Counted from the stretch's first letter, positions 17,862 to 27,329 are shown. The stretch is 64,000 nt of DNA from Hydrogenophilales bacterium (GCA_023258975.1 JAHFRD010000011.1:48684-112683), one strand, 5' to 3'. The notes: generated by a model from the sequence alone, not told the origin. Numbers and translations are program-made.

Positions 17862-19267
17862 ATCTCACCTTTCTCGGCGCCGCGCGCGAAGTTACCGGCT
17901 CCCGCTATCTGCTGGAGGCCGAGGGCGCGCGTTTTCTGGTGGATTGCGGCATGTTCCAGGGCGGCCGCGAGGCGCGCGAGAAGAACCGCCAGGCCTTCGC
18001 CTTCGACCCCGGAACGATTGATTTCGTCCTTCTCACCCATGCCCATATCGACCATTCCGGCCTGCTGCCGCGACTGGTGGCGCTGGGCTTCAAGGGCCCC
18101 ATTTACACCACCCGCGCCACTTGTGATCTGTTGGGCGTGATGTTGCCGGATGCCGGGCATATCCAGGAGCGCGAGGCGGAAAGCGAGAACTACCGGCGCT
18201 TCAAGTCGAGGAAGAAAGCGCCGCGCCACGATGTGGCGCCGCTGTACACCGTGGAACAGGCGCGCACCTGCCTGAAACAACTGCGGCCGGTGGATTACGA
18301 CGAGGAAATCACCCCGCACCTGGCGGTGCGCTGCGTGTTCCGCGACGCCGGCCACATCCTCGGCTCGGCCATCGCGGAAGTCTGGCTGGGCAAAGGTGCG
18401 CAACGCCGCAAGATCGTGTTCTCCGGCGACCTCGGGCAGCCGGCGCGGCCACTGGTGCGCGACCCGACGCCGATCACCGAGGCGGATTATCTGGTGGTGG
18501 AATCGACCTACGGCAACCGCCTGCACAAGAGCATGGAAGAAACCGAGGACGAACTGGTGCGGGTGGTCAACGACACCCTGGAAAAGAAGGGCGGCAACCT
18601 CATCGTCCCCGCCTTCGCCGTGGGGCGCACCCAGGACATGCTCTATCTGCTGGCCGATCTGAGCCGGCGGGGGCGCATTCCCAAACTCACCGTGTTCGTC
18701 GATTCGCCGATGGCGACCGCCGCCACCGAAATCACCTACCGGCACATGGAGTTGCTGGATCGGGAAACCCATGAGCTGATGGACAAGTACGGCGGCATGG
18801 CGAATTTCCGGAAACTCGCCTTCGTCGGCGACGCGGAGGAATCGAAGGCGCTCGACCGCATCGCCGGCGGCGCGGTCATCATCTCCGCCAGCGGCATGTG
18901 CGACGCCGGCCGCATCAAATACCACCTGCGCGCCAACCTGCCGCGCAACAAGGCCACCCTCCTCATCACCGGCTTCCAGGCCGCCGGCACCCTGGGGCGC
19001 CGCCTGGTGGACGGCGCCAAACGCATCCGCCTGATGGGCGAGGACGTGCCGGTCAAGGCCGACCTGGTCACCCTGGGCGGCCTCTCCGCCCACGCCGACC
19101 GTGACGCCCTGCTGGCCTGGCTCGGCCACTTCCGCGCGCCGCCGAAACAGGTATTCGTGGTGCATGGCGAGGCGGAAACCGCGACCGGCTTCGCGGCCCT
19201 GATCGCGGAAAAATTCGGCTGGCGGACGCAAGCGCCAGAGGCCGGGCAGCGCGTCACGCTGGTCTGA
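17858..19267 (+). CDS. Beta-CASP metallo-beta-lactamase-fold ribonuclease
   Basis: 469 residues. It has an MBL fold with the metal motif HAHIDHSG, later ligands in RDAGHILGSA and SGDLG, a beta-CASP insert (about 190–390), and the C-terminal RMMBL part with GGLSAHAD and VHGEAE. The family (CPSF73/Ysh1-like) acts as an endo- and sometimes exoribonuclease in the cytoplasm. ATG 17858 overlaps the mrpG stop. There is no KH domain, unlike archaeal homologues. The target RNA is unknown. Confidence 0.9.
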   Translation: MNLTFLGAAREVTGSRYLLEAEGARFLVDCGMFQGGREAREKNRQAFAFDPGTIDFVLLTHAHIDHSGLLPRLVALGFKGPIYTTRATCDLLGVMLPDAGHIQEREAESENYRRFKSRKKAPRHDVAPLYTVEQARTCLKQLRPVDYDEEITPHLAVRCVFRDAGHILGSAIAEVWLGKGAQRRKIVFSGDLGQPARPLVRDPTPITEADYLVVESTYGNRLHKSMEETEDELVRVVNDTLEKKGGNLIVPAFAVGRTQDMLYLLADLSRRGRIPKLTVFVDSPMATAATEITYRHMELLDRETHELMDKYGGMANFRKLAFVGDAEESKALDRIAGGAVIISASGMCDAGRIKYHLRANLPRNKATLLITGFQAAGTLGRRLVDGAKRIRLMGEDVPVKADLVTLGGLSAHADRDALLAWLGHFRAPPKQVFVVHGEAETATGFAALIAEKFGWRTQAPEAGQRVTLV

Positions 19268-19300
19268 GCCGGGCGGATTCCGAGGCCGCGCCGGTTATCA

Positions 19301-19318
19301 CGACAGCGCGCGCTGTCG
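19301..19318. promoter_or_regulatory. Perfect 18-bp palindrome after the nuclease gene
   Basis: The sequence CGACAGCGCGCGCTGTCG is identical on both strands. It lies 34 bp after the nuclease stop and about 180 bp before the next gene. It has no T-run, so it is a weak terminator candidate. A protein-binding site or a Z-forming alternating GC tract is also possible. Confidence 0.4.
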
Positions 19319-19495
19319 CGCGGCGATGCCCGCTGTCCGGTTTGCGGGAATGGCCAGCACGAAGCATTTTTCGATTCGATTTATACGATCAATGCTGCTG
19401 GGTTATCCGAATTTTTTGCGCTTCGAGGCGGCCTATCCTGAATGTGAACGCGACAGTACGCGACGCGCTGAATGAACCAAAACCCGGAGATCAAG

Positions 19496-19654
19496 ATGAA
19501 CCACGATACCCCCGCCACTTCCGGCACCTCCAAGAACCGCCATCTCTGCATCCCCCTGGGGCAGGTGGCGATGAAGCAGTCGGCCACCAATCAGGTGCTG
19601 GAAACCCACGAGACACTCCAGAAAGCGGCTATTCCTGCCACCGCGAGGGAATGA
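19496..19654 (+). CDS. Small 52-residue hypothetical protein coupled to the PerM-type transporter
   Basis: The ORF begins MNHDTPATSGTSKNRH, with GGAG seven bases before ATG 19496. Its TGA overlaps the ATG of the next gene (ATGA), an arrangement typical of genuine coupled genes. Polar, no TM segment, no recognised family. It could be a leader whose translation opens the transporter start, or a small partner. The frame is also open from ATG 19472, which has no ribosome site. Confidence 0.45.
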   Translation: MNHDTPATSGTSKNRHLCIPLGQVAMKQSATNQVLETHETLQKAAIPATARE

Positions 19655-20733
19655 CGCGCATGGCCGCCGCCTCGCCCATCAGCCGCCGTCTGGCGCCCTG
19701 GCTGGCCCTGTCCGGCCTGGCGCTGCTCGCGTTTCTGGTGCTGCGGCCGTTTTTCGCGGCGCTGGCCTGGGCGGCGGTGCTGGCCTACGCCTCCTGGCCG
19801 CTGTCGGAGCGGATACGCGCGCGCTGCGGCGGTCGCGACAGTCTGGCCGCCGGCCTGAGCACGGCCTTGGCGGCGCTGACCCTGTTCGCGCCGCTGTTGT
19901 GGTTCGTCTGGCTGGCGCAACAGGAACTGGCGGGGTTCTATGCTGGCCTGCGCGCCTTCGTGAATCATCCGCCGGCGCTGCCGGAGTTCCTGCTTGGCCT
20001 GCCCTGGCTGGGCGACTGGCTTGGCCAGCAACGCGCGCGCTTGCTGGCCGACCCGCAAGGCGTCATCGAGGCGGCCAAGGTCTGGCTCGCGGCCCACGCT
20101 GGCGAGGCGGTGGCGCTGGTGGGCGGCGCCGGCCGCAATCTGGCCAAGCTGGTACTGGTGTTGGTGAGCCTGTTCTTCTTCTACCGCGACGGCGCCCGCA
20201 TGGCGCGGGAACTGGGCCATGTCCTGGCGCGTTTCATCGGCCCGCGCACCCACGACTATCTCGCCGCCGCCGCCATGACCACCCGCGCCGTGGTCTACGG
20301 CATCCTGCTCACCGCGCTGGTGCAGGGCGCCTTCGCGGGCGTCGGCTACTGGGTCGCGGGCATGTCCTCGCCGGTGACCCTGGGGGTGCTGACCGCGCTG
20401 TTCGCCCTGATTCCCTTCGCCACGCCGCTGGCCTGGGGCGGCGCCGGCGCCTGGCTGCTGTTCCAGGGTGAGTCCGGAGCGGCCATCGGCGTCTGGCTCT
20501 GGGGCGCGGCGGTGGTGAGCCAGATCGACAACGTGCTGCGCCCGATCTTTATCAGCAGCGTCGGCGCCATCCCCTTCCTGCTGGTGCTGTTCGGGGTGCT
20601 GGGGGGCTTGCTGGCCTTCGGCCTGGTCGGGCTGTTTGCCGGCCCCATCGTGCTTGCCGTGGCCTGGGCGGTGTGGCGGGAATGGGCCGCGCATCTGGAC
20701 GATGAGCCGGGGGCGGCGCTGGATCAGCCATGA
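19651..20733 (+). CDS. AI-2E/PerM-family transporter
   Basis: 360 residues, eight predicted TM segments with a hydrophilic region near 90–145. Family signatures are SLFFFYRDGARMARELG and the C-terminal TALFALIPFATPLAW and VSQIDNVLRPIFIS. Members were first linked to AI-2 export; some have been reported to act as Na+(Li+)/H+ antiporters, which would fit this neighbourhood. The substrate here is not determinable from sequence. Start ATG 19651 follows GAGGGA; ATG 19660 is an alternative. The stop overlaps the next ATG. Confidence 0.88.
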   Translation: MTRMAAASPISRRLAPWLALSGLALLAFLVLRPFFAALAWAAVLAYASWPLSERIRARCGGRDSLAAGLSTALAALTLFAPLLWFVWLAQQELAGFYAGLRAFVNHPPALPEFLLGLPWLGDWLGQQRARLLADPQGVIEAAKVWLAAHAGEAVALVGGAGRNLAKLVLVLVSLFFFYRDGARMARELGHVLARFIGPRTHDYLAAAAMTTRAVVYGILLTALVQGAFAGVGYWVAGMSSPVTLGVLTALFALIPFATPLAWGGAGAWLLFQGESGAAIGVWLWGAAVVSQIDNVLRPIFISSVGAIPFLLVLFGVLGGLLAFGLVGLFAGPIVLAVAWAVWREWAAHLDDEPGAALDQP

Positions 20734-21665
20734 CCGCCGCCTTCCAGGAAATTGCCCTCTTGCTCGCCGCGATTCCCCTGGCGGCGCTGGGTGGCGAGGC
20801 GTTTCTCAAGGGCGTGCTCGGTATTTCCGCCTGGTTGCGGCTGCCCAAGCTGCTGGTGGCCACGACGTTGGCCGCCTTCGCCACCTCCAGCCCCGAGCTG
20901 GCGGTGTCGAGCATGGCGGCGCTGGCCGGCACCCCGGAAATCGGCCTGGGCGACGCCCTCGGCAGCAATGTGGTGAATCTCGGACTGATTCTCGGGCTGG
21001 TGCTGCTGTTTGGTCCGCTGAGCGCGAGTCTGGGCGAGATCCGCCGTGATTTCATGCTGGCACTGGCGGTGCCCGTGCTCACCCTGGTGTTGGCGCTCGA
21101 CGGCGCCCTGTCACGCGCGGAGGGGACGCTGTTGCTGCTGCTGTTCGCCTTCTGGCTGATTCTGGTCGTGCGCCAGGCAATGCGCCATCGCCGCGCCACG
21201 GTGGCGGACGCGGCGGCGTCGGAACCGCCCTGGCGGGCCTGGCTGTACGCCTTGATCGGCCTGGGCTGCCTGATCCTGGCCGGACGGCTGTTCGTTCTCG
21301 GCGCCAGCGGCATCGCCGTCGCCCTGGGCGTGCATGCCTACGTGATCGGCGCCACCGTGGTCGCCATCGGCACCTCCCTGCCGGAATTGGTAACCACGCT
21401 GCTCGCCCGCCTGCGCGGCCATCACGACGTCGGCCTCGGCACCCTGTTGGGCAGCAACCTGTTCAACGGTCTGGCCATCGTCGGCGTGGCCGCCGTCATC
21501 CACCCCATCCAGGCGAACTTCGACGAGGTCGCCGTGGCCCTGGTCGCGGGCGTGTTGACGGTGCTGCTGATCCTGCCGCGACGAGATGCCATCTCCCGCT
21601 GGCGCGGCCCCATACTGTTGGCCGTTTACACCCTCTTCGTGATGGCGACCGTGGCTTCTTGGTGA
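20730..21665 (+). CDS. Calcium/sodium antiporter (CaCA family, YrbG-like)
   Basis: 311 residues, ten TM helices in two inverted halves. The two alpha-repeats are clear: TTLAAFATSSPELAVS in the first half and GATVVAIGTSLPELVTT in the second, each with the Glu that binds Ca2+. It exchanges Ca2+ for Na+ or H+ across the inner membrane. Coupled by ATGA to the PerM gene, and followed 9 bp later by the Ca-type P-ATPase, so the three likely form one unit for Na+/Ca2+ export. Confidence 0.93.
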   Translation: MTAAFQEIALLLAAIPLAALGGEAFLKGVLGISAWLRLPKLLVATTLAAFATSSPELAVSSMAALAGTPEIGLGDALGSNVVNLGLILGLVLLFGPLSASLGEIRRDFMLALAVPVLTLVLALDGALSRAEGTLLLLLFAFWLILVVRQAMRHRRATVADAAASEPPWRAWLYALIGLGCLILAGRLFVLGASGIAVALGVHAYVIGATVVAIGTSLPELVTTLLARLRGHHDVGLGTLLGSNLFNGLAIVGVAAVIHPIQANFDEVAVALVAGVLTVLLILPRRDAISRWRGPILLAVYTLFVMATVASW

Positions 21666-21674
21666 AAGAACATC

Positions 21675-24359
21675 ATGACCCTGCCTGATTCCCCTTCCCC
21701 CCGCTGGCATGCGCTCGACCTCGCGGCGGTTCGCGCCGAGTTGAACAGCGAACCGGCGCGCGGACTTTCCCCCGAGGAAGCCGGTCTGCGGCTTGAGCGA
21801 TTCGGTCGCAACCGTCTGACGGAGAAGACGCCACGCCCGGCCTGGCTGAAGTTCCTCGACCAGTTTCGCAACGTGCTCACCGTCGTGCTGATCGGCGCGG
21901 CGGTGCTGGCGGGTGTGATCGGCGAACTCAAGGACGCGCTGGTGATCCTGGTCGTGGTGGTGTTCAACTCGATCCTGGGTTTTCACCAGGAATACCGCGC
22001 CGAGAAGACCCTGGCGGCCTTGAAGGGCATGCTGGCGCGGCGGGCGCGCGTCAAACGCGATGGGCAGGTGGTCGAGGTGGGCGTCGAGGAGTTGGTGCCG
22101 GGTGACCTGGCGCTGCTGGAAGCCGGCGACCGCATTCCCGCCGACGGGCGCTTTCTCGCCGCGCACAGCGTCGAGGTGGATGAGGCGGCGTTGACCGGGG
22201 AATCGCTCGCGGTGGGCAAGCATACGCAAGCCGTGATGGCCGAGGCGCCGCTGGCGGAACGGGTGAACATGGGTTTCATGAATACCACGGTCACGCGCGG
22301 CCGCGCCGAGATGCTGGTCACCGCTACCGGCATGGCCACCGAGATGGGCCGGCTGGCGGCCATGCTGGAGGCGGCGGAGGAGGGTGAGACGCCGTTGCAG
22401 AAGGAACTGGATCGGGTCGGCAAGCGTCTCGCCGGCATCGCCGTGGCGGTGATCGCCGTTATCCTCGCGGTCGGCATCGGTTATGGCCAGAATCTGATGA
22501 AAGCCATCCTCAATGCCGTCGCTCTGGCGGTGGCGGCCATTCCCGAGGGCCTGCCGGCGGTGGTGACGGTGACCCTGGCGGTGGGCATGTATCGCATGGC
22601 GCAACAGCGCGCCATCGTCAAGAAACTCGCCGCCGTCGAGACCCTGGGCAGTACCACCGTCATCTGTTCCGACAAGACCGGTACGCTGACGCTGAACCAG
22701 ATGACCGCGCGCGCGCTTTATTACCGTGGGCGGTATTTCCGGGTGTCCGGCGAGGGGTATGCGGGGGTGGGGGAAATCACTCCCGAGGACGACGCGGAGG
22801 CGCCGGATTTCGCGCCGCTGCTGCTGCCCATGACTCTGTGCGGCGAGAGCCGCATCGCCACCGGAAAGCTGATCGGCGACCCCACCGAGGGGGCGTTGCT
22901 GGCGCTGGCCGCCAAGGGCGGCGTGGAGCCGGAAGCGGCGCTGGAGCATCGCCCGCGCATCGCCGAGATTCCCTTCGATTCCGCGCACAAGTTCATGGCC
23001 ACCTTCCACCACGAAGGCGACCGTGTCCTCTTGCTGGTCAAGGGCGCGCCGGATGTGCTGCTGGCGCATTCCAGCCGCTGGGCGGGGCCGGGGGGTGTGG
23101 CCGACCTCGACGCCGCCGCGCGCGGCGGGGTGCTGGCGGAAAACGAGCACCTCGCGGCGCGCGCCTTCCGGGTGCTGGCGGTGGCCTCCAGGAGCATTCC
23201 GGCGCGCGACTTCGACCCCGCTGGCGATCTTTTCGCCTGGGTGGCGGAACTCGATTTCCAGGGCCTGGCCGGCATCCAGGACCCGCCCCGGCCCGAGGCG
23301 AGGGAGGCCATCGCCCTGTGCCGGCGGGCGGGTATCCAGGTGAAGATGATTACCGGTGACCACAAGATCACGGCGACCGCCATCGCCCGCGAACTGGGGC
23401 TGATGGGCGAGGCTAGTGACGGCGAGGTGATGAGCGGCGCGGAACTGGACGCGGTGAGCGCGCGCGATCTGGCCGCCACCATCGAGCGTGTCACCGTGTT
23501 CGCGCGGGTGGCGCCGGAACACAAGGTAAAGATCGTGGCGGCGTTACAGGGGCGGGGGCATGTGGTGGCCATGACCGGCGACGGGGTGAACGACGCGCCG
23601 GCGCTGAAGACCGCCGACATCGGCGTGGCGATGGGCATCACCGGCACGGAAGTGACCCGCGAGGCGGCGGCGATGGTGCTGGCCGATGACAACTTCGCCA
23701 CCATCGTGCGGGCGGTGCGGGAAGGCCGCACCATCTTCGAGAACATCGTCAAGTTCGTGCGCTTCCAGCTCTCCACCAACATCGGCGCCATCCTCACCGT
23801 CTCCACCGCCACCTTCATGGGGCTGCCGGCGCCCTTCACCGCCATTCAGATTCTCTGGATCAACATCATCATGGACGGCCCGCCCGCCATGTCCCTGGGC
23901 GTGGACCCGCCGCGCACCGGGGTGATGGACGCGGCCCCGCGCCCGCCGGGCGAGGCCATCCTGTCCGGCCCGCGCATCGCCCGGCTGGTCCAGTATGGCG
24001 TGGTCATGGCGGTCGGCACCCTGGGCGTGTTCTGGTGGGCGTTGCAGACGGGGAGCGGGGAGAGGGCGCTGACCCTGGCTTTCACCACTTTCGTGTTGTT
24101 CCAGTTCTTCAATGTCATGAACGCGCGCAACGAGGAAGGCAGCGCCTTCAACCGGCAATGGTTCGCCAACGGCAAACTCTGGCTGGCCCTGGCCGCCGTT
24201 CTCCTGATGCAGGTGGTGGCGGTGCATTGGGGGCCGGCTCAGGCCATCTTCCACACCGTGGATCTGAGTTTGAGCGACTGGGCGCTGGCCTGGCTTACCG
24301 CCGCCGGCGTGTTGTTGCTGGAAGAGGCGCGAAAATTGCTGGCACGCTGGAAGCGCTGA
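21675..24359 (+). CDS. Cation P-type ATPase, Ca2+-type (P2A-like)
   Basis: 894 residues with ten TM segments and full P-ATPase domains. The actuator loop has VDEAALTGES, the TM4 motif is AIPEGLPAVVT (PEGLP, as in Ca2+ pumps), the phosphorylation site is CSDKTGTLTLNQ, and the hinge is MTGDGVNDAPALK. An N-terminal cation ATPase domain and a C-terminal six-TM block are present. It uses ATP to expel Ca2+ or possibly Mn2+. It is a PMA1/PacL-like bacterial member. ATG 21675 lies 9 bp after the CaCA gene. Confidence 0.92.
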   Translation: MTLPDSPSPRWHALDLAAVRAELNSEPARGLSPEEAGLRLERFGRNRLTEKTPRPAWLKFLDQFRNVLTVVLIGAAVLAGVIGELKDALVILVVVVFNSILGFHQEYRAEKTLAALKGMLARRARVKRDGQVVEVGVEELVPGDLALLEAGDRIPADGRFLAAHSVEVDEAALTGESLAVGKHTQAVMAEAPLAERVNMGFMNTTVTRGRAEMLVTATGMATEMGRLAAMLEAAEEGETPLQKELDRVGKRLAGIAVAVIAVILAVGIGYGQNLMKAILNAVALAVAAIPEGLPAVVTVTLAVGMYRMAQQRAIVKKLAAVETLGSTTVICSDKTGTLTLNQMTARALYYRGRYFRVSGEGYAGVGEITPEDDAEAPDFAPLLLPMTLCGESRIATGKLIGDPTEGALLALAAKGGVEPEAALEHRPRIAEIPFDSAHKFMATFHHEGDRVLLLVKGAPDVLLAHSSRWAGPGGVADLDAAARGGVLAENEHLAARAFRVLAVASRSIPARDFDPAGDLFAWVAELDFQGLAGIQDPPRPEAREAIALCRRAGIQVKMITGDHKITATAIARELGLMGEASDGEVMSGAELDAVSARDLAATIERVTVFARVAPEHKVKIVAALQGRGHVVAMTGDGVNDAPALKTADIGVAMGITGTEVTREAAAMVLADDNFATIVRAVREGRTIFENIVKFVRFQLSTNIGAILTVSTATFMGLPAPFTAIQILWINIIMDGPPAMSLGVDPPRTGVMDAAPRPPGEAILSGPRIARLVQYGVVMAVGTLGVFWWALQTGSGERALTLAFTTFVLFQFFNVMNARNEEGSAFNRQWFANGKLWLALAAVLLMQVVAVHWGPAQAIFHTVDLSLSDWALAWLTAAGVLLLEEARKLLARWKR

Positions 24360-24446
24360 TCCGGATTCCCGGCCGGCTGGAAGCGCGAGCCGGCAAAATG
24401 TCGGCGCCGCGGGGGCGCAAGCCGGCGCCACGGAGCGGACGCAACC

Positions 24447-25130
24447 TCAGAACAGCGCCGTCGCCCCGCAGTTGGGTTCGTTCTCGGCGGCGCGCCAGAG
24501 GCCGGTGTTGGCGTCGTAGCAACGTTGCGCCGAGGGCGCCCCACCACCGCCGTCGAAATTGCTGAAGCGGAACTGGCCGCTGTCGGCGCGGCCGTCGTCG
24601 ATCTTGCGGTCGATGTCCGCCAGCACCTTGGCGGGGACCTGGTTGCCTGTCTTCAGGTTGAGGCGTGGCGTGCTTCCGGCGTTGGCGAACTGGTTGTCGT
24701 ATTGCAACTGGAGATTGGCGTTGTAGGGATTGCGCGGCCATTCGCCGTTGCGGTCGGGCAAGCTCCCTTCCGCGCGGTAGTTTCCGGAAATCAGGTTGGC
24801 GTGCGCCAGGTGAACCCATAACAGGAGGCTTTCCCGTGCCTGCGGCGTGTCGCGCACCACCCCATCGCCGTTGCCGCCCACCTGGGGCGATGCGATGCCG
24901 GTGAGGTTGGCGTAGGCCAGGCTGCCCGGGTAATCGCCGGGCGCGGCGCGATATTTGTCCTGAAAGGCGTAATAGGCGGCTTTGATGCTGTCGAGTTGGG
25001 AAATGATGTTGCGCGCCCGCGCGCTCTCGATCAGTTCCTGGCCTTTCAATACGCCGCCCAGCAGCAAGCCGATCACCACCAGCACGATGGCGAGTTCGAT
25101 CAAGGTGAAGCCGCGCGGTTCTCGCGTCAT
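24447..25130 (-). CDS. Type IV prepilin-like / pseudopilin protein
   Basis: 227 residues. The prepilin peptidase site is RGFTLIELAIVLVVIG: cleavage before Phe8 (G/F), Glu at +5 of the mature protein, then the hydrophobic assembly helix. The body is rich in Asn/Gly with two cysteines near the C-terminus (AQRCYD and EPNCGA) that can form a disulfide. No other pilus or secretion gene is nearby, so it is an orphan minor pilin candidate. ATG 25130 gives the canonical short leader of seven residues. It is divergent from the histidine kinase. Confidence 0.85.
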   Translation of the reverse strand: MTREPRGFTLIELAIVLVVIGLLLGGVLKGQELIESARARNIISQLDSIKAAYYAFQDKYRAAPGDYPGSLAYANLTGIASPQVGGNGDGVVRDTPQARESLLLWVHLAHANLISGNYRAEGSLPDRNGEWPRNPYNANLQLQYDNQFANAGSTPRLNLKTGNQVPAKVLADIDRKIDDGRADSGQFRFSNFDGGGGAPSAQRCYDANTGLWRAAENEPNCGATALF

Positions 25131-25576
25131 GTTGTGCGGTAGGCGATTGGGAACAGGTGCCGCAGCTTGGCCCGGGGGCGGTCGGTGTTTTCCGGAATAT
25201 CGGTGGTTTTCATGCCGGTTTTCACGCATGCAATAAACGGGCCTTGTTGCGTTTCTCTTGAAATCAATGAATTGGAGCTGTTACCCGTAAGGGGAGTGGC
25301 GAGGCTTCGACAGGCATGTCAATCTGGACATCACTTGCAACCCGAATCGGCCGGCAGTTTATCGCATTCACCCGCGCTCAACTTTGTTTGCGGTCGGCCG
25401 ATAAACCTGGTCTCGCGAACCGGAAATCTCGGCACACCAATGAAACGGATGGATTCTTTTGCATGGCAAGACGCGAGAGGGCGGCATAGCCTGAACGATG
25501 ACAACGACGAGCGGCGGGCCATGCGGAACAAAGACGTGCTTTCATGTTTCGAAATCGGTGCTTCACGACACCCGCC
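25131..25576. other. 446-bp divergent intergenic region
   Basis: Lies between the prepilin-like gene and the membrane histidine kinase, and must hold both promoters. I see an 8-bp direct repeat GGTTTTCA at 25205 and 25217, a spacing of 12 bp, about 75–95 bp upstream of the prepilin start. It contains no ORF that looks coding and no tRNA. Nothing else can be supported. Confidence 0.4.
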
Positions 25577-27310
25577 ATGTCCATAGCGAACACACCCCAC
25601 CCCATTGAACCGCTGGATGTCGGCGCGGAGATGGGGCCGTTACGTCTGCAGCATTATGGCAACCGTATCCTGGCCGTGATGTTGCTGCTTCTGCACGCCG
25701 CGTTCGTCTGGGGACAGGGCGAGTTGTGGGGACAGGCCGTGGTGCTGGCGCATTACGGCGCCTTCCTGCTCTGGCAGCCGTTTTTCAGCGGCCAGCAACG
25801 CCTGCCCTGGCATCGCGCGCTGGGGGTGTTGCTGGTGGGCGCGGCGCTGGCGGGGCTGCACAACGTCTGGGTGGCGGCGCTCTGGAGCGTGATGCTGGCC
25901 GGGTTGCTGGGGGCGGTTGCGGTCACGCTGCCGTCCATACGTGAACGGCTGGGTTTGTGGTCGGCGGTGCTCTATCTGTTGCTGCTGCTGTTCGTCTGGC
26001 TGCTGCCGCAGGGTTATGGGCTGCCGGTGCGCCAGGTCGGCCAGGTCGCGTACTGGCGCGACAGCCTGCTTCTGCTGCCGCTGGTGGTGATGCTGTTTCC
26101 CTCGCCCCGCCTCAGCCGCGGCGGCTCGGCGGTGGACTTGCTCTATGCCCTCATGTTCGTGCTCATCCTCGGCGTGCTGGCATTGGGCAGTTATGTCGCC
26201 ATGAATCTGCGTCAGAGTGATTACGCAGAGAGCCTGTTGCTCAGTATGGGCACCCTGGCGGCGACCTTGCTGATATTCGCCTGGCTGTGGGAGCCGCGCG
26301 GCGGCTCCTCCGGCCTGCGCAACCTGTTTTCCCGTTATGTGCTGTCCCTCGGGCTGCCGCTGGAGGAGTGGCTGAAGCAGCTCTCCGACGCCGCCGAACA
26401 GCAGCCCGAGCCGGATGTCTTCCTGCGCGGCGCGATGGCGGGGTTTACCCATCTGCCCTGGTCCACCGGAGTTACCTGGCATACACCGGCTTCCAGCGGG
26501 GCGCTGGGGGAAAAGAGCCGGCATGCGACCGCGTTCTCGCACCTGGAGGTGGAGGTGACGTTCTATACGAAAACCCCGGTCAATCCGGCCTTCGCCCTGC
26601 ATTTGCGTTTGTTGACCGAGATCATCGGCTACTTCTACGCGGCCAAGACACGCGAACGCGCCATGCGCGCCAATGCCTATTCCCAGGCGATTTTCGAGAC
26701 CGGGTCGCGTCTCACGCATGATGTGAAGAACCTGCTGCAATCGCTGAAGACGCTGTGTTCGGCCGCCGAGCACAGCCGGCCCGAGCAGGCCATGTCGCTG
26801 CAAACCCTGATGCAGCGGCAGTTGCCGCAGATGGCCAAACGCCTGGAAATCACCCTGGACAAGTTGAAGGCGCCGGAGAAGGCGCTCGACACCAATCAGA
26901 TTCAGGCGCGGGAATGGTGGCGCGTGCTGAAGGCCCGCTATGCGCGTGAGGAACTGCGCTTCACCGTGGATGAAGTGAATGCCACGGTCTGGTTGCCGCA
27001 GGAGTTGTTCGACAGCGTCGCCGACAATCTGGTGCAGAACGCCTTGCGCAAGCGTGTGGGACAGCCCGATGTGGCGGTCAGTGTCGATCTGGAAACGCAT
27101 CCCTTCCCGTGCCTGACGGTGTGCGACTCCGGCGAGGCCGTGCCGGCGGAGGTCAAGGACAAACTGTTCCATGCGCCGGTATCGACTTACGATGGCCTCG
27201 GCATCGGCCTCTATCAAGCCACCAAGCAGGCGGCAAGCGCGGGCTACCGCCTGGAACTGGCGCACAACCGGGATGGCGAGGTGTGCTTTTGCCTGGTGAA
27301 GGGGGAGTGA
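25577..27310 (+). CDS. Multi-TM sensor histidine kinase with an HDVKN H-box
   Basis: 577 residues from ATG 25577. About eight TM segments in the first ~230 residues, a linker region to about 370, then a kinase core. The phosphoacceptor is His381 in SRLTHDVKNLLQSL. The ATPase has DNLVQNAL (N box), VCDSGEAVP (G1) and DGLGIGLYQA (G2). The HDxKN H-box and multi-TM sensor resemble PrsK-type kinases of exosortase systems, but no exosortase or PEP-CTERM gene is in the window. No response regulator is adjacent. The G1 box lacks the usual second Gly (DSGEA rather than DxGxG). Confidence 0.83.
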   Translation: MSIANTPHPIEPLDVGAEMGPLRLQHYGNRILAVMLLLLHAAFVWGQGELWGQAVVLAHYGAFLLWQPFFSGQQRLPWHRALGVLLVGAALAGLHNVWVAALWSVMLAGLLGAVAVTLPSIRERLGLWSAVLYLLLLLFVWLLPQGYGLPVRQVGQVAYWRDSLLLLPLVVMLFPSPRLSRGGSAVDLLYALMFVLILGVLALGSYVAMNLRQSDYAESLLLSMGTLAATLLIFAWLWEPRGGSSGLRNLFSRYVLSLGLPLEEWLKQLSDAAEQQPEPDVFLRGAMAGFTHLPWSTGVTWHTPASSGALGEKSRHATAFSHLEVEVTFYTKTPVNPAFALHLRLLTEIIGYFYAAKTRERAMRANAYSQAIFETGSRLTHDVKNLLQSLKTLCSAAEHSRPEQAMSLQTLMQRQLPQMAKRLEITLDKLKAPEKALDTNQIQAREWWRVLKARYAREELRFTVDEVNATVWLPQELFDSVADNLVQNALRKRVGQPDVAVSVDLETHPFPCLTVCDSGEAVPAEVKDKLFHAPVSTYDGLGIGLYQATKQAASAGYRLELAHNRDGEVCFCLVKGE

Positions 27311-27329
27311 ATGCGTGGCGGGGCGAGAG

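Noticed and set aside
17795..19231. 478-codon minus-strand frame opposite the beta-CASP nuclease
   Set aside because: Fully antisense to a gene with clear active-site motifs; no recognisable protein features.
21111..23522. 803-codon open frame on the minus strand opposite the Ca/Na exchanger and P-ATPase
   Set aside because: Rich in His, Gln, Arg and Gly, no domain; it is the antisense of two well-supported genes in GC-rich DNA.
24360..24446. Terminator between the P-ATPase and the prepilin gene
   Set aside because: GC-rich self-complementary sequence (GGCGCC…GGCGCC) is present but has no T-run on either strand, so I cannot support a terminator or assign it to the REP family.
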